Shown one piece after another: positions 47,944 through 58,630 of a stretch of 64,000 nt of DNA. The translations under genes were made by a program, and so were the position numbers. The first letter of the stretch is position 1, and each line of letters opens with the position of its first letter. The DNA is taken from the NCBI GenBank assembly GCA_028622995.1, contig JAJQJQ010000024.1, positions 1,426,001 to 1,490,000 of the forward strand. Direction: 5' to 3'. Origin of the DNA: Panagrolaimus kolymaensis. Taxonomy: Eukaryota > Nematoda > Chromadorea > Rhabditida > Panagrolaimidae. Below the pieces are notes generated by a model. That model was given only the letters and a program-made list of their open reading frames with translations, made no database searches and had not been told where the DNA came from.

Positions 47944-50900
47944 TCAATATTTTTTGAGAATTCTACGAGTACCACGTGCTACAGGAGTGGCCAAAGGATC
48001 AAAAGATTTGGTTGAAGCAGCTTTACTACGAGCAAGTTGATTTCCAAGTTTGAAATATCCTTCTTGTCCTTGATATTCTTTATGATGTTGTTCAATAGCT
48101 TTTTGTCTTAATTCGACATCTTCAGGACGTTTGTATTGATCCATGGCATCTTCTTCTTGCTTGATTCGAGTTCGAGTTAATTGTTTATCAAGTTCTTCAG
48201 GTACTTCAGATAATATTCCTTTGACGGCATCAGATTTTTCTTTGTTTGAAAATGGATCACCATAAAGTAAAGCTCCATGTTCTTTATTGACCTAAAAAAT
48301 TTCACGGTTATAGCAAAGACATAACAATAAGGAGAAAGATGATAAAAACACACTCTGTATGGAATAGCCCATTTACAAAGTTTGATCAAATAATCACGAG
48401 CAAAGTCACCCCAAATTTTATGGCATCGAGCTTGGTTGCTGTATTGTCCATCATGATCAACTGATTCAACGAAGTTGTTGTAATTGCGTCGACGTTCATA
48501 TAAAAGTCGGCTAAAAATATTAAGTTTAATCAATGGAGATGTTTTACAAAGCAACTCACTAAAGCTTTGTTTCAGGACGAGTGGCATCTGCTTCATGTTG
48601 TTCTTCATCGAAATCCCAATCAGCAACTTTCATTTGACCAATCATTTGAGCTTCCAAATTTTCAAATTGTTCAGGATCCAAATCTTGAAAGCATACAGAT
48701 GCTTGAAGGGTTGCAAGACCTTCAGGAACTTCAATTGGATCACCTTCCATTAATTCTTCAAATTTACGAACTTTCTGTTGATTTGTTTTAGGATGAATTC
48801 CAACATCGACGTAAATGTGTTGAAGATAACGAGAGGATGGCTCTTTAGCAAAATAAGGATCAAAGCGAATTTCTCGACGAGGTGAAGCAAAATAAACTGC
48901 ATCAGGAAGTGAATGAAGGCGATCAGTGACTCGAGTACCATCGACAACATAATCAACGATAACTTCTTCAATTTCATCAACAACCCGAATGAGATCAGTA
49001 AAGCTAAAAATTAGAGGTACATAAAGCGGAAAAAAGGAGAGCTTAAACTTACTGGATAACACCACGTTGATACCATCGACCAAATTGCATTGCAATAAAA
49101 GTTTGACGTTCTTTTGGTGACCATTCTTTTTTAACAAAGAAGACAACTTCATATCTTTGATATTCTTTATTAACACCAGGATGTCCAGCTTTAACAACAA
49201 AATCAGGAGCAAGCCCATTACGCTTTCTGTGTTCTTTGACATCGTCCCATTCATCATCGGAATCAACAATAGGCTCTTTAAAACGAAATTGCTTGTTGTA
49301 AATGGCTTCTTCTTCTTCTGCATCACATTGAGAAACATCAAGAACATCTCGAGACCAATTGGAATCATCATATGGAATTGCCACGGAAGCTTCAATTGCA
49401 ACATAATTTTTACAAAGTTGGGATTCCTTTATTTTGCTGAAGAGAGGATAATCATCTTTTTCAACGTGACGAATTCCTTGAATAACGTTCAAAAGAAGTT
49501 CTCCATTGATTTCAGGATGAGATCCTTGTGCTCCAACAATTTCATGATAAAGTGTTCGATTTCCATCCATTGGAGAGAAGCAATCGGATGTCACTAAAAC
49601 ATACAATGTCACGGTAAAATAATAAGAAAGATATAAAAAAATTACTTTTCAATTCTCGCTTAATCAGCCTACGTTCAATGGGTTTTGAGATGAAAGGATG
49701 AGTAAGAACTTCTTTGAAAGTCATACGGCGTTGAGGATCAAGATTCACAAGCCTAGCAATGAAGCTTTCAACATGTTGATCATACTTTTGAACACCATTT
49801 TGGACTGTTGTAGGATCAGTTGAAGCAAGAGTTGGAAGATTACGAGCCCCATCAAGCTAAAAAGTTAACATTCAATGAGAAAAAGTGTATGGTAGAGCTT
49901 TACATATTCGCAAGCAAGACGTTTGGCTTTCTTTTCTTTCAAATAATGACGTTTTCCAGTGATCAGTTCAAGAGTTAGCAATCCCAATGACCAGTAATCA
50001 AGACTTGGTTCAACAATAACATCTTTAACCTTATCATCCAAAGATTCAGGAGGTAAAGAATTTGGATCACCAGTGAATTTTTTACTCCTAAAAAATACAA
50101 GTGAATAAGTAAGTAACAATAAGAAGGAAACGACGCCACAAAAGAAACAAAACTTACTTTGATCCAAGCTTTTTTGCATGAAGAAAGCCACCAACTTTAA
50201 CTTTAGCAGTAAAGTCAATGTAAACATTGTTTGCACAAAGTTCAGTATGAGCAAAACCTTTGGAATGGATGTAATCAAGACCTAAAAAGTGTTTCAAATT
50301 AACATGGCTTCCAAGACAACAACAAAAGCCTACCTTTGGTAACTTTCTTAATAACATAAGCAACGGAATCACGAGTAAAAAGTCCAATTTGTTTATGATA
50401 GTTTTCTTCCATCCAAAGTTGAGCTATGTTTGTAAACCGATCTTCAGTTGCATGTAGCCTTGCTTCACCAGTTCCAGCTTCAACGTTGTTATTTTTGAAT
50501 TGATATCGAACATCCAAATGATTACGAATTGGAACAAAGGCTGGAAATACCATAGAAATGTATTGACGATGACGAAATGCAGCATAAAGGCTCATGATGT
50601 ATTTATTGATTCCAACTTGTTGAAGAACATGGATTTCACGAAGCTAAAATAAGAAGAAAAATGTTATAAGAAAACTCAGAAAGAGAAAATACATACCGTA
50701 TTAGTAACAGCAAGTTCATCCTTCAATTCAATAACATTCATAGTGTATTGCAAGCGATTGCCAACCTTTTGTTCAACGAGATATGAATCTTCAACAACAA
50801 CATCTTCAGAATCATAACATCGATTTAGGACATTCAAGCAGGCATAATTGCTGATTCCAAGTTTTGCGGAACTAAAAAAAGAAGGAGGTAATATAACTTT

Positions 50901-51049
50901 CAAAAGATACAAACAACAAAAATAAAAACATACCTTTTAGCTAAATCTTCAAATTCTTGGATACGTTTGATTTGGAGAAGATTCTTCCTCGATGTACCTT
51001 CACCTTCTTTAGCCATGGTTGAGAGTTGAGGCGTCGCAGGTTTTTCCAT
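47944..51049 (-). CDS. Pseudokinase with long unrecognised C-terminal region
   Basis: Exons 51049-50934, 50871-50697, 50643-50334, 50281-50158, 50087-49904, 49856-49646, 49593-49053, 49003-48560, 48510-48354 and 48291-47944 join in consistent phase to 869 aa. Residues about 50-373 are a protein-kinase fold: LREIHVLQQV (helix C Glu), VTKGLDYIHSKGFAHTELC, LDYWSLGLLTLELITGK and RMTFKEVLTHPFI. Catalysis should be lost: HRDLKxxN reads HTELCANN, DFG reads GGF, and the usual VAIK Lys is not seen. It looks most like STRAD/SCYL-type pseudokinases. The ~496-residue tail has acidic stretches (DAEEEEAIY, DSDDEWDD) and conserved-looking blocks (FDPYFAKEP, WDFDEEQHEAD) but matches no family I know. A two-gene reading is possible at exon 6/7, but phase and splice sites favour one gene. 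Confidence 0.68.
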
Positions 51050-51375
51050 CAATTAGTTTAGCGCAAAATTCAAATGACAACTGCTCCGTAGAAGCTTGTC
51101 AATGCTGAATGACTTGAAAAAGTTTCAATTTTACAGCTTGACAAATTTATGCAAATTTAATTAACGCTGGAACATTCTTTGGGAAAAAATGGAAAGAAAT
51201 GCAAATTTTGAATTTTATGAAGGACAAGAAAAATGAGATACAAAGATAAATGTTTGCAAATTCTGTTAATTCAGACACATCAAAAAGCTACTTTATAACC
51301 ATCAATCTATTAACATATTACATACATATAAAAAAGAAAGTAAAATCAAACCATAACAACAAAAACAAAAAGTTC

Positions 51376-51948
51376 CTATTTATTTGCTCTTACAGGTGCA
51401 CAATCAAGCTTTCCACGAATAATATTAGCTTTAACTGAAATTAAATCACGTCGTCGTCCACCTCTAACAAGCACTTGAGAATGTTCTTGTAAATTATGTC
51501 CTTCACCAGGAATGTATGCACATACTTCAGCTCCATTTGATAAACGAACTATGGCACATTTACGATTACCAGAATTTGGTTTTTTAGGATGTCGAATAAC
51601 AGCTAAAAAGATAACATAGTTAATCAATAAAAAGAAAAAGAAAATCTTACTTTTTAGAACAATTCCTTTAAAAAAATTGTATCCATCAATCTTTGATTTT
51701 TCATTACTTCGAGCTTTTCGTTTTGGAGCTCCTCCACGTCGATGCATATCCTAAAAATACATATTTGTAATTAGAACCAAAATGAATTAAAACAAACTAA
51801 CCAGTAACATATTATCAACTGACAGCAGAGATGAAACATGGAATGATCGAAAAGTTGTAACAAATGGTGACAGAAAATTTGAAGTTTTAGGTGCTAATGC
51901 AGCTCCAACAAGTGATCGAAAATGATATAACGCATTTCTAATGTTCAT
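51376..51948 (-). CDS. mrps-12: Mitochondrial small ribosomal subunit protein uS12m (MRPS12)
   Basis: Component of the decoding centre of the mitochondrial ribosome. Exons 51948-51802, 51750-51651 and 51602-51376 encode 157 aa. The first ~50 residues, with several Arg/Ser and hydrophobic residues ([17 protein letters not shown]), are a likely import presequence. The S12 core follows: [33 protein letters not shown] and [20 protein letters not shown], which are the family signatures around the decoding loop. An acceptor (TCTTTAG) 15 nt before the ATG suggests a spliced leader or 5' UTR intron. It lies 327 bp upstream of the pseudokinase and 298 bp downstream of the LOTUS-Tudor gene, all on one strand. 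Confidence 0.92.
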
Positions 51949-52245
51949 GGCTCCTTCAATCACTAAAGAAGAAAAACGATAAATTGAAAATAGAAAATGA
52001 GTGAGAAAGTTGTTTGAAAGCATAATAAGTTATGGAAGGAAGGAATAATGATGCGGAGACCATTTGTAACGTCAAGCACTATTCCTTTCCCTCCGATATT
52101 AAAGTACGTAAATTCGTAACGAAATGAATTACAACATTTAGAGTACCCATGAAAAACCAAATATGTCCTGGTAGAAAACCAGTAAGTAAAATCACACAAG
52201 AAAAGTAAAGTTTATAAACTTTTATTACAATAAATAAAATACAAA

Positions 52246-54786
52246 CTAAGGTAATTTAACGGAGACAAAGTGTTTATCATTATTATCTTGTTTTCGAGCA
52301 ATGTACATGGCGATACTTTTATTTGTTGACATTCGATCAAATCCATCTGAAGCTTTTTCCATTCTAAGTTGAGAAGCTGTTGAACCTTCTAATACACATG
52401 GAAGAGCAAATCGTGGTTGTTGAATCAAATCATTGCTATCAATTTTCTTCAATTCAGATAAGCATACAGTAAGGAAGACGCCAACATCAACAAGTTCAAT
52501 TTCAATATTTTCTCGATCAATAAGATTAACAATTTGAGCCCGATATGGATTACCTTTGAGATGATAAACGCATAACATTTGTGGATAAACGACATTTACA
52601 TCAAAATAATTAGCGTTACTAAAAATGATATCACTTTATAAGAAAATTCAGTAAAAAAAACTAACCTTAAAGCAGCTTGTAAGGTTTTTTCTTGTGCACC
52701 AGTGGAAGGAAGCTTTACAAAATAAGGATATTTTTCATCTTTTGAAGCATAGAGAACAGCTTTTATCATTTTTCGTTCATCAGTAAGCGGTGGAAGATTT
52801 AAAGTTGGCATAACTTGTGATAAAGCTTGTCGAACAAGACTCATGAACTTGCTATCATCCAATTTTTGACGTGATGAAACTCGAAGAATAAAAATTCCAA
52901 TCTCAGGATCAAAGTTTTGGGAAAATATAAAGAATTCTTCTCCCAATGCTTTCATTACAGCGTAAATCGTTATGTCATCATATCCAGGTTCTTGTCGAGT
53001 TTTTCTTGAAAGATGAACAATTGTTTCATAAAACGGTACAGAGCTTCTTTTTGAATTACAAATCATTAAGTAAACCTGAAAACGAAAAAAACTGTGTAAA
53101 CGAAAGCATAAAATAAAACAAAACTTACATCAGTAATTACTTCAACAAAATAATCCAAAAAGCTACCGCTATAATAAAGGCTTTGTTTACAAGTAAAAGG
53201 TTGAATAGGACTTTGAAGATTGTGAGCTAATTCGTCGGAAAATTTGGATGCCAAGATCACTTCATAATCACGCATAAATTCAGGATTAAATTGAATTGGA
53301 TCAAGTTCAAATTTGATTGTTGGAGGTACAAAATTATCAGATGCATCATAAAATTCATCCACGTATTGACGAGATGGTGATGGTTGTTGAGTTCTTCTGT
53401 CATCATAATGAAGAGGTGAAGTTTGGCGAAATCCTTCATCATCATATGGAAGTGGTGGCGATCGCCGAATTCTTTCATCTTCATAAGAAAGAGGTGGAAA
53501 TTGTTGATTTCTTCTTTCATCATATTGACGAGTTGGAGGTTGATGGCTTCTTCGTTCATCATAGTGCAGCGGAGATTCTTCCCGAACCCTTTCATCATTC
53601 CATTCACCTTCGTAATGATGAGTTGGAACATATCCATTTCGTTGTCTCGGATATCCTTCAACATGATGATGACCATATGGATCATAAGGAGGGGAAGCAC
53701 GACGAGGAACTTGACGATCATAATGTGGTTCAGGAGGATAATATTCATCTTCATAATATGGACCATGCGGTTCTTGATAATGTTGTTCACGTCGGTATTC
53801 ATCATAATTATCACCACCAATGCGAGCAGTATCTACACCATATGGATCACGGTTAAAGCTAAAGTGTTCTCTGGTGGAATTTGGAATAATTTCGGGTGAA
53901 ATTTGTTCATAATTCGATTCATCAACAACAATGGTTCGACGAGGAGGTGAAGAGTCCCTTGATGAATATCTATCCAAAACAGGAGATGGAGCATCATAAT
54001 TATGAGGTGGTTGTTCCAATAGTGGCGGCAATTCACGAAGTGGAATTGGATGACCATTAACAGACGGCCTTGGAAGATTTTCAACAGGACGAACATTAGC
54101 AGATAGCCTCGAAGGAGGTGGAGTTCGACGACCATTAGCAGGAAGCCGCGAAGGAGGTGGAGTTCGGCGACCATTAACAGGAAACCTCGAAGGAGGTGGA
54201 AATGAACGACCATTAACAGAAGCTCTTGAAGGTTGAGGACGATAAGAAATCGAAGAAGATGCAGAAGGAGCAGGTGAAATTTGATATTGGCGAGGTGGAG
54301 GTTGAAAACGTCCTCCTCTTCCGCGTGCACCACCTCTAATACCTCTACCACCAGGAGCACCTCTTCTTCCAGGACGATTTTTAGGTCTAAATATTAGTAG
54401 TAAATTAGTTGGGAAAAAATGTAAACGAAATAAACCTTGTCCGTTGCTTTAAGCTAAGAATGTGTTTAAGTTCAGGAGTATTAAAAAGATCTTCAAGATA
54501 ATCAACTTTATCAGGAGGGATCCATTCAATAACATCATCAAACCATGCCAAAATGAATTCTTTGGTTGAAGTAAACCCTGCTAAATCAGCTAGTCTTCTA
54601 ATCGGTACTTCTGAAACATCTCTAAAAAATGGTGATGTTAGTAGCAATAAAATGTGAAAAACTATCAAACCTTGATTCTCTTTCCAATTGAGGAATTGTC
54701 ATTGGTCTTTCGATTAGAAGCTTTGCAAGTTGTAATCTAGCTTCTTTGTAAATTTCATCTTCTGTTTGAGGTTCAGATGCTACCAT
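52246..54786 (-). CDS. lotr-1: LOTUS and Tudor domain protein (LOTR-1-like, germ granule candidate)
   Basis: Exons 54786-54671, 54621-54436, 54386-53129, 53075-52666 and 52618-52246 give 780 aa. Residues about 8-70 fit a LOTUS/OST-HTH domain (EARLQLAKLLIERPMTIPQL, LADLAGFTSTKEFILAWF). An RGG-type stretch (GGRGIRGGARGRGGRF) follows. Then comes a long disordered region with internal repeats of NGRRTPPPSRL type and of HYDERR/QQPP type. A predicted folded region is next. The C-terminal Tudor-like domain has YPQMLCVYHLKGNPYRAQIV, IELVDVGVFLTV and PRFALPCVLEG. This combination is known from TDRD5/7 and from nematode LOTR-1, which sits in germ granules and acts with small RNA and helicase factors. 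Germline function is inferred from family only. An acceptor precedes the ATG by 15 nt. Confidence 0.75.
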
Positions 54787-55603
54787 GATGATATTTGACC
54801 TAAAAATGTGAAACAGTTATAAAAAATAAATATGTCATAAAAGTGAAACATAATAACGCGAAAAATGATGAGTAAAATAACACAAAGAAAGAAGATGCCT
54901 TTCAAATTATTTCGAGTAAACAAGTAAGCATATAAAGAAAGCACCAAATATTAAAACACATGGTTTTGTTATTTTATAGGTTTTACAAAAAAAACTATAG
55001 CAACAGAAAACGAAAAATTTTGGTATGGCGAATACGTAAACGATGCAACAATTATCAACATCAATAAAAGATAGCAATATTTTTTCTCAAAGGTCATATA
55101 TGTAATATTATTTTTTAGTCATTTGGATTTCAATGGTAGTAATGTCTAAGTTTATAGATACATATTCTAAAAGCTAATCATCAAATTCAAAAGATTTAAC
55201 TAAATTCAAAATTGAAAGTTTATGGCTTTCAAAAAAAAATTGACAAGACAAACAAAAGCAAAAAAAGCATTTTGGTTTTTTGTAATTCAAAGTTTTCGTT
55301 CAACGGCGAAGAAGCTGAAAGAAAAATTCTTAACACGAAAAAGTCTGGGATGAAAAATAATTTTTTTTTTTGCGAAAACTGAAAGAAATTTTTTTTTGCG
55401 CATGCTTGCTTGCTTTCTTGAATTCAATAATTTTGTTTTGCTTCTCCATGATTACACATTTATTTTTTCTCATCATACAAACTTTAACAACTCCAATTCC
55501 ACTTCATTCAACTTCCCCATATATTATTCCGCGTTTATATTTGCCATTGAAATTAATCTTTTTTTTTTACCATTCATTAATTTTTTTAAATATTTCAGCG
55601 ACA
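54787..55603. promoter_or_regulatory. Divergent intergenic region (LOTUS-Tudor / RRM gene)
   Basis: About 820 bp, AT-rich, containing the promoters of both genes. A TTTCAG acceptor at 55593-55598 sits 5 nt before the RRM gene's ATG, a likely spliced-leader or UTR-intron site. No other signal. Confidence 0.4.
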
Positions 55604-55990
55604 ATGCGTTTATTTCATCGACTTCTAAATACTATTTCACGTGTAGCTGATCAACAACGACAAACAATATATTTATCACATGTCAAATGGATTACTGGTA
55701 AACAACAAATTGAAAAATATTTTAGTCGCTTTGGTAAAATTCAAGATGTTACATTATTTTTTGTAAGTAATTTTTCTTTTTCTTCTTACTTTTATTTCTT
55801 ACTTTTGTTTTTATTTTAGGATGCTGAAACAGGACTTCATCGTGGATTTGCTTCTATACAATTTGAAAGACCTGAAGCTGCTACCGCCGCAATGCAAAAT
55901 CAACCACATGTTATTGATGGTGATCGAGTTGATGCAGAATTTCATATGCCTTTGAAACCAACGAAAACATCGAACTTCAAAACTATGTAG
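55604..55990 (+). CDS. Short RRM protein 1 (SLIRP-like)
   Basis: Exons 55604-55762 and 55820-55990 (phase 0) encode 109 aa with a single RNA recognition motif. RNP2 is TIYLSHVKWI and RNP1 is HRGFASIQF. The N-terminus MRLFHRLLNTISRVADQQR is an Arg-rich amphipathic start like a mitochondrial presequence. SLIRP, a mitochondrial RRM protein that stabilises mRNA with LRPPRC, has the same size and layout. The next gene, 210 bp downstream, is a paralogue with the corresponding intron at the same place. Confidence 0.82.
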
Positions 55991-56199
55991 TACTTTCTTT
56001 TTTATTGTTCGAATACAAATTTGTATATACTTGATTACTGTTTGTCTCGATTTTGTTTAGATGTGAATAAAAGATTTATTTTTACATGTTTTTTTTTCTC
56101 TCTTTGTAATAATTTTGGTAGTTTACCATTTGTTTTTTATGTATGTTGATGCTTCCGATATTTTCTAAACACTTTGTAATCCCTAATTATTTTTAAAGC

Positions 56200-56648
56200 A
56201 TGAGATTATCAATTGCAAATTTACTTCGAAAAGTATCAACTAATCTTCCAACAAAAAATCTTTTAAACAAAGAATCATCTGTTTATGTTTCAAATTTAAG
56301 TTGGCTCTCAGGTCCTAGTAAGTAACTTTGTCATGTTATGAGGAATCCAAACAGCCTTTATTTATTTCTGTTAAAACTCGTATAAATAAGTGCATTCTTT
56401 TTAGACGAAGTAAAAGATTTTTTTTCAAGATATGGTACTGTTGAACGAGTGCATCTTCCATTGGTAAAAATTTTTTTAAGTCCCTTATTCCTTTACTTAT
56501 TTATATTTTTTTAAAGGATTTCAATCAAGGAGTTTATCGCGGATTTGGTTTTGTCCAATTCAAAGATAAAGCAGCGGTACAAGATGCAATTCACGATCAA
56601 ACTCGTCCACAATTAGATGGACGAAGTATTACTGTCAAAAATAATTGA
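56200..56648 (+). CDS. Short RRM protein 2 (SLIRP-like, tandem paralogue)
   Basis: Exons 56200-56317, 56405-56463 and 56517-56648 encode 102 aa. One RRM: RNP2 SVYVSNLSWL and RNP1 YRGFGFVQF. The start MRLSIANLLRKVSTNLP again looks like a mitochondrial presequence. Its second intron interrupts the RRM at the same site and phase as the single intron of RRM protein 1 (before DFNQG / DAETG). The extra first intron is specific to this copy. An AAAG acceptor lies directly before the ATG. Probably co-expressed with its neighbour. It ends only 74 bp from the convergent NDUFAF1 gene. Confidence 0.82.
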
Positions 56649-56722
56649 AACAAAAAAAGAAAAGAAAAAAGAGCTTTATTTATATCACTAAATTTTGTTA
56701 ACTATTTGTTTATTTGTTATGC

Positions 56723-58264
56723 CTACATAGTTTGAGGATTAAACATAGGAATAGAATATGATTCATATGCAAATTTTTCTTCATGTGATCTATCATTATA
56801 ACATCCAATAAAATCAATTTCAAGTTGAAATTCCCCATCAATTCGATCCATAAGTGTAATACCAACGGATGAAATTTCAGTATTAAATATTCTTTTTTGA
56901 CTATCTTGAACTCTTCCACCTACAGTATGAAGAAATCGTGAAAATGGTATCTTTTCATATTGCCAATATGGGCCTCCATGAGTATGAAGAGGATAACCAT
57001 AACAATCACCCCATGTAACATCAATAGCACCAGGAACATATAACATTATTTTATATGAGCGTCCATCACCTCGACACTAAACAAATTTTTAAAAGTTTGT
57101 TTAAATTAAGGATATTTGAAGGAAAGGAAAGTGGTGACATACTTTAATCATCATATGGGAATAATCTTTCCATAACCATAACTTTTTTTTACGTTTAAAT
57201 GCTAAGAAATCTTCTGTTTTAATTGAAGCCCATCCTGCTCGCCTGATTTTACCATCCTACAAAACAACTTTATGTTATAATGAAATATTAAAAAAAGCTT
57301 TATGTAATTAAAGAATATTACTTTAACAGGTTCAGTACAAATATAACCTCGAAATAAAGCTGTATTTCGAGGAGTTCGAATAAATTCTGCATTTGAATAC
57401 CCTTGAGTCCAATCTGAATCACAACCAGTATTCCAAATTTCCATGTTCTGTTAAAATAAAAAAAAGATATATATAAATAATTAAAAAGTCAAATATGTAT
57501 GTATGTATTTATTTACCTTATCCGTTTTAAAATCATATTCCACTTTAGCTTCACCATGTTTTAAACCATCAAAATAATTTAATAAATCTGGCTTTTCTAA
57601 TGGATTATCAAATATTTCTTTAACTTCTTCTTTGATCAACTAAAAATTAAGTTTGTTAAAAATGGAAAAATTAGTCAATCAAAAAGTTTGAGGCAACAAC
57701 AATGATTTAAAGCTTTTGTTGGGTGATTGAGAATTTTTTTGCTCAAAAAACTTTTTTGGATACTAAGAGTAGCGATTTTTTTTTTGGGGTTTTCAATCAA
57801 AAATTCTTATAATTTCTTGCTGCTGTTTATGGAAGAGTTAAAATTAAAATTATGGTATTACAAACCTGATATTGCTTTATAGCAATTGCAGGCGTAGCAT
57901 CCACAACTTCACCCAATGGAAGTTCTTCAACTAAATCATCAATCATTTTTTTATTTGCATAACTCCAATTCATTGGAGATTGAGATCGTCCACCAATAAG
58001 GGCTCGTTGAACTGCAGGAATAATAGTTGAAAGTAATTTAGGATTTCCTTCAGTTATTTTAACATCATCCGTAGTTTTTTTAAATTTTCCTTTTAATATT
58101 TCAATTTTTGGTGTATCTGGTTCTGGTTTTTCTTCTTCATTTTTATGTGGCGGCGGCGGAGGCTTTTGTTGATTTGTATTGGATGAAGCAAATCTGACAA
58201 AATAATATCGTGGAATTGAAGTCGATGAAGAAGTTTGGGGTAATCGTTGAAATATGGATAACAT
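56723..58264 (-). CDS. nuaf-1: Complex I assembly factor NDUFAF1 (CIA30)
   Basis: NDUFAF1 is a mitochondrial chaperone of the MCIA complex for the membrane arm of complex I. Exons 58264-57866, 57639-57517, 57447-57322, 57256-57143 and 57076-56723, all phase 0, give 371 aa. The N-terminus (MLSIFQRLPQTSSSTSIPRY) is a likely presequence. It is followed by a Pro/Glu/Lys-rich linker. The CIA30 domain includes TGCDSDWTQGYSNAEF, TALFRGYIC, RRAGWASIKT, CRGDGRSYKIMLYVPG and IPFSRFLHTVGGR, then FQLEIDFIGCYND near the end. It converges with the tandem RRM genes. TMEM186, another MCIA member in mammals, is encoded 36 kb away in this window. Confidence 0.9.
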
Positions 58265-58630
58265 TTAAATATTTTAACGAGTAAAAATGTTGATTGAAGA
58301 ATTCTAATAACAAAAATTATTTAGAAATTTTGCCCGTTATTTAACGATAAAGAAATTTTTAGAATAGAATTAAAGAAAGCAAAAAAAGGTGACATAAAGC
58401 CAAAGAAAAAAAAGAAAGAATTATTTTGAGTTCGTTGGAATCATTTTGGAAAAGGGTTAATAATACCAAAAGAAAAAAGAGAGACATGGCAAATAATAAA
58501 TAACCAAAAGGCAAAAAATAAAATTTTATCATTAATTTGTTTATGGATGTAAATAAAAAAAATGCTTCAAATTGTTTTTTGTTAATTTATTTCTAAAGAA
58601 AAATGTTTCCTTTGAGTTTTTTGAGAGCAT
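58265..58630. promoter_or_regulatory. Upstream region of NDUFAF1
   Basis: About 370 bp of very A-rich DNA between the NDUFAF1 start codon and the first tandem repeat copy. Contains the promoter by position; no motif recognised. Confidence 0.35.

Noticed and set aside
53257..53899. Long open frames on both strands overlapping the LOTUS-Tudor gene (His/Met/Ile-rich)
   Set aside because: They are shadows of the repetitive disordered region of the real gene in other frames.
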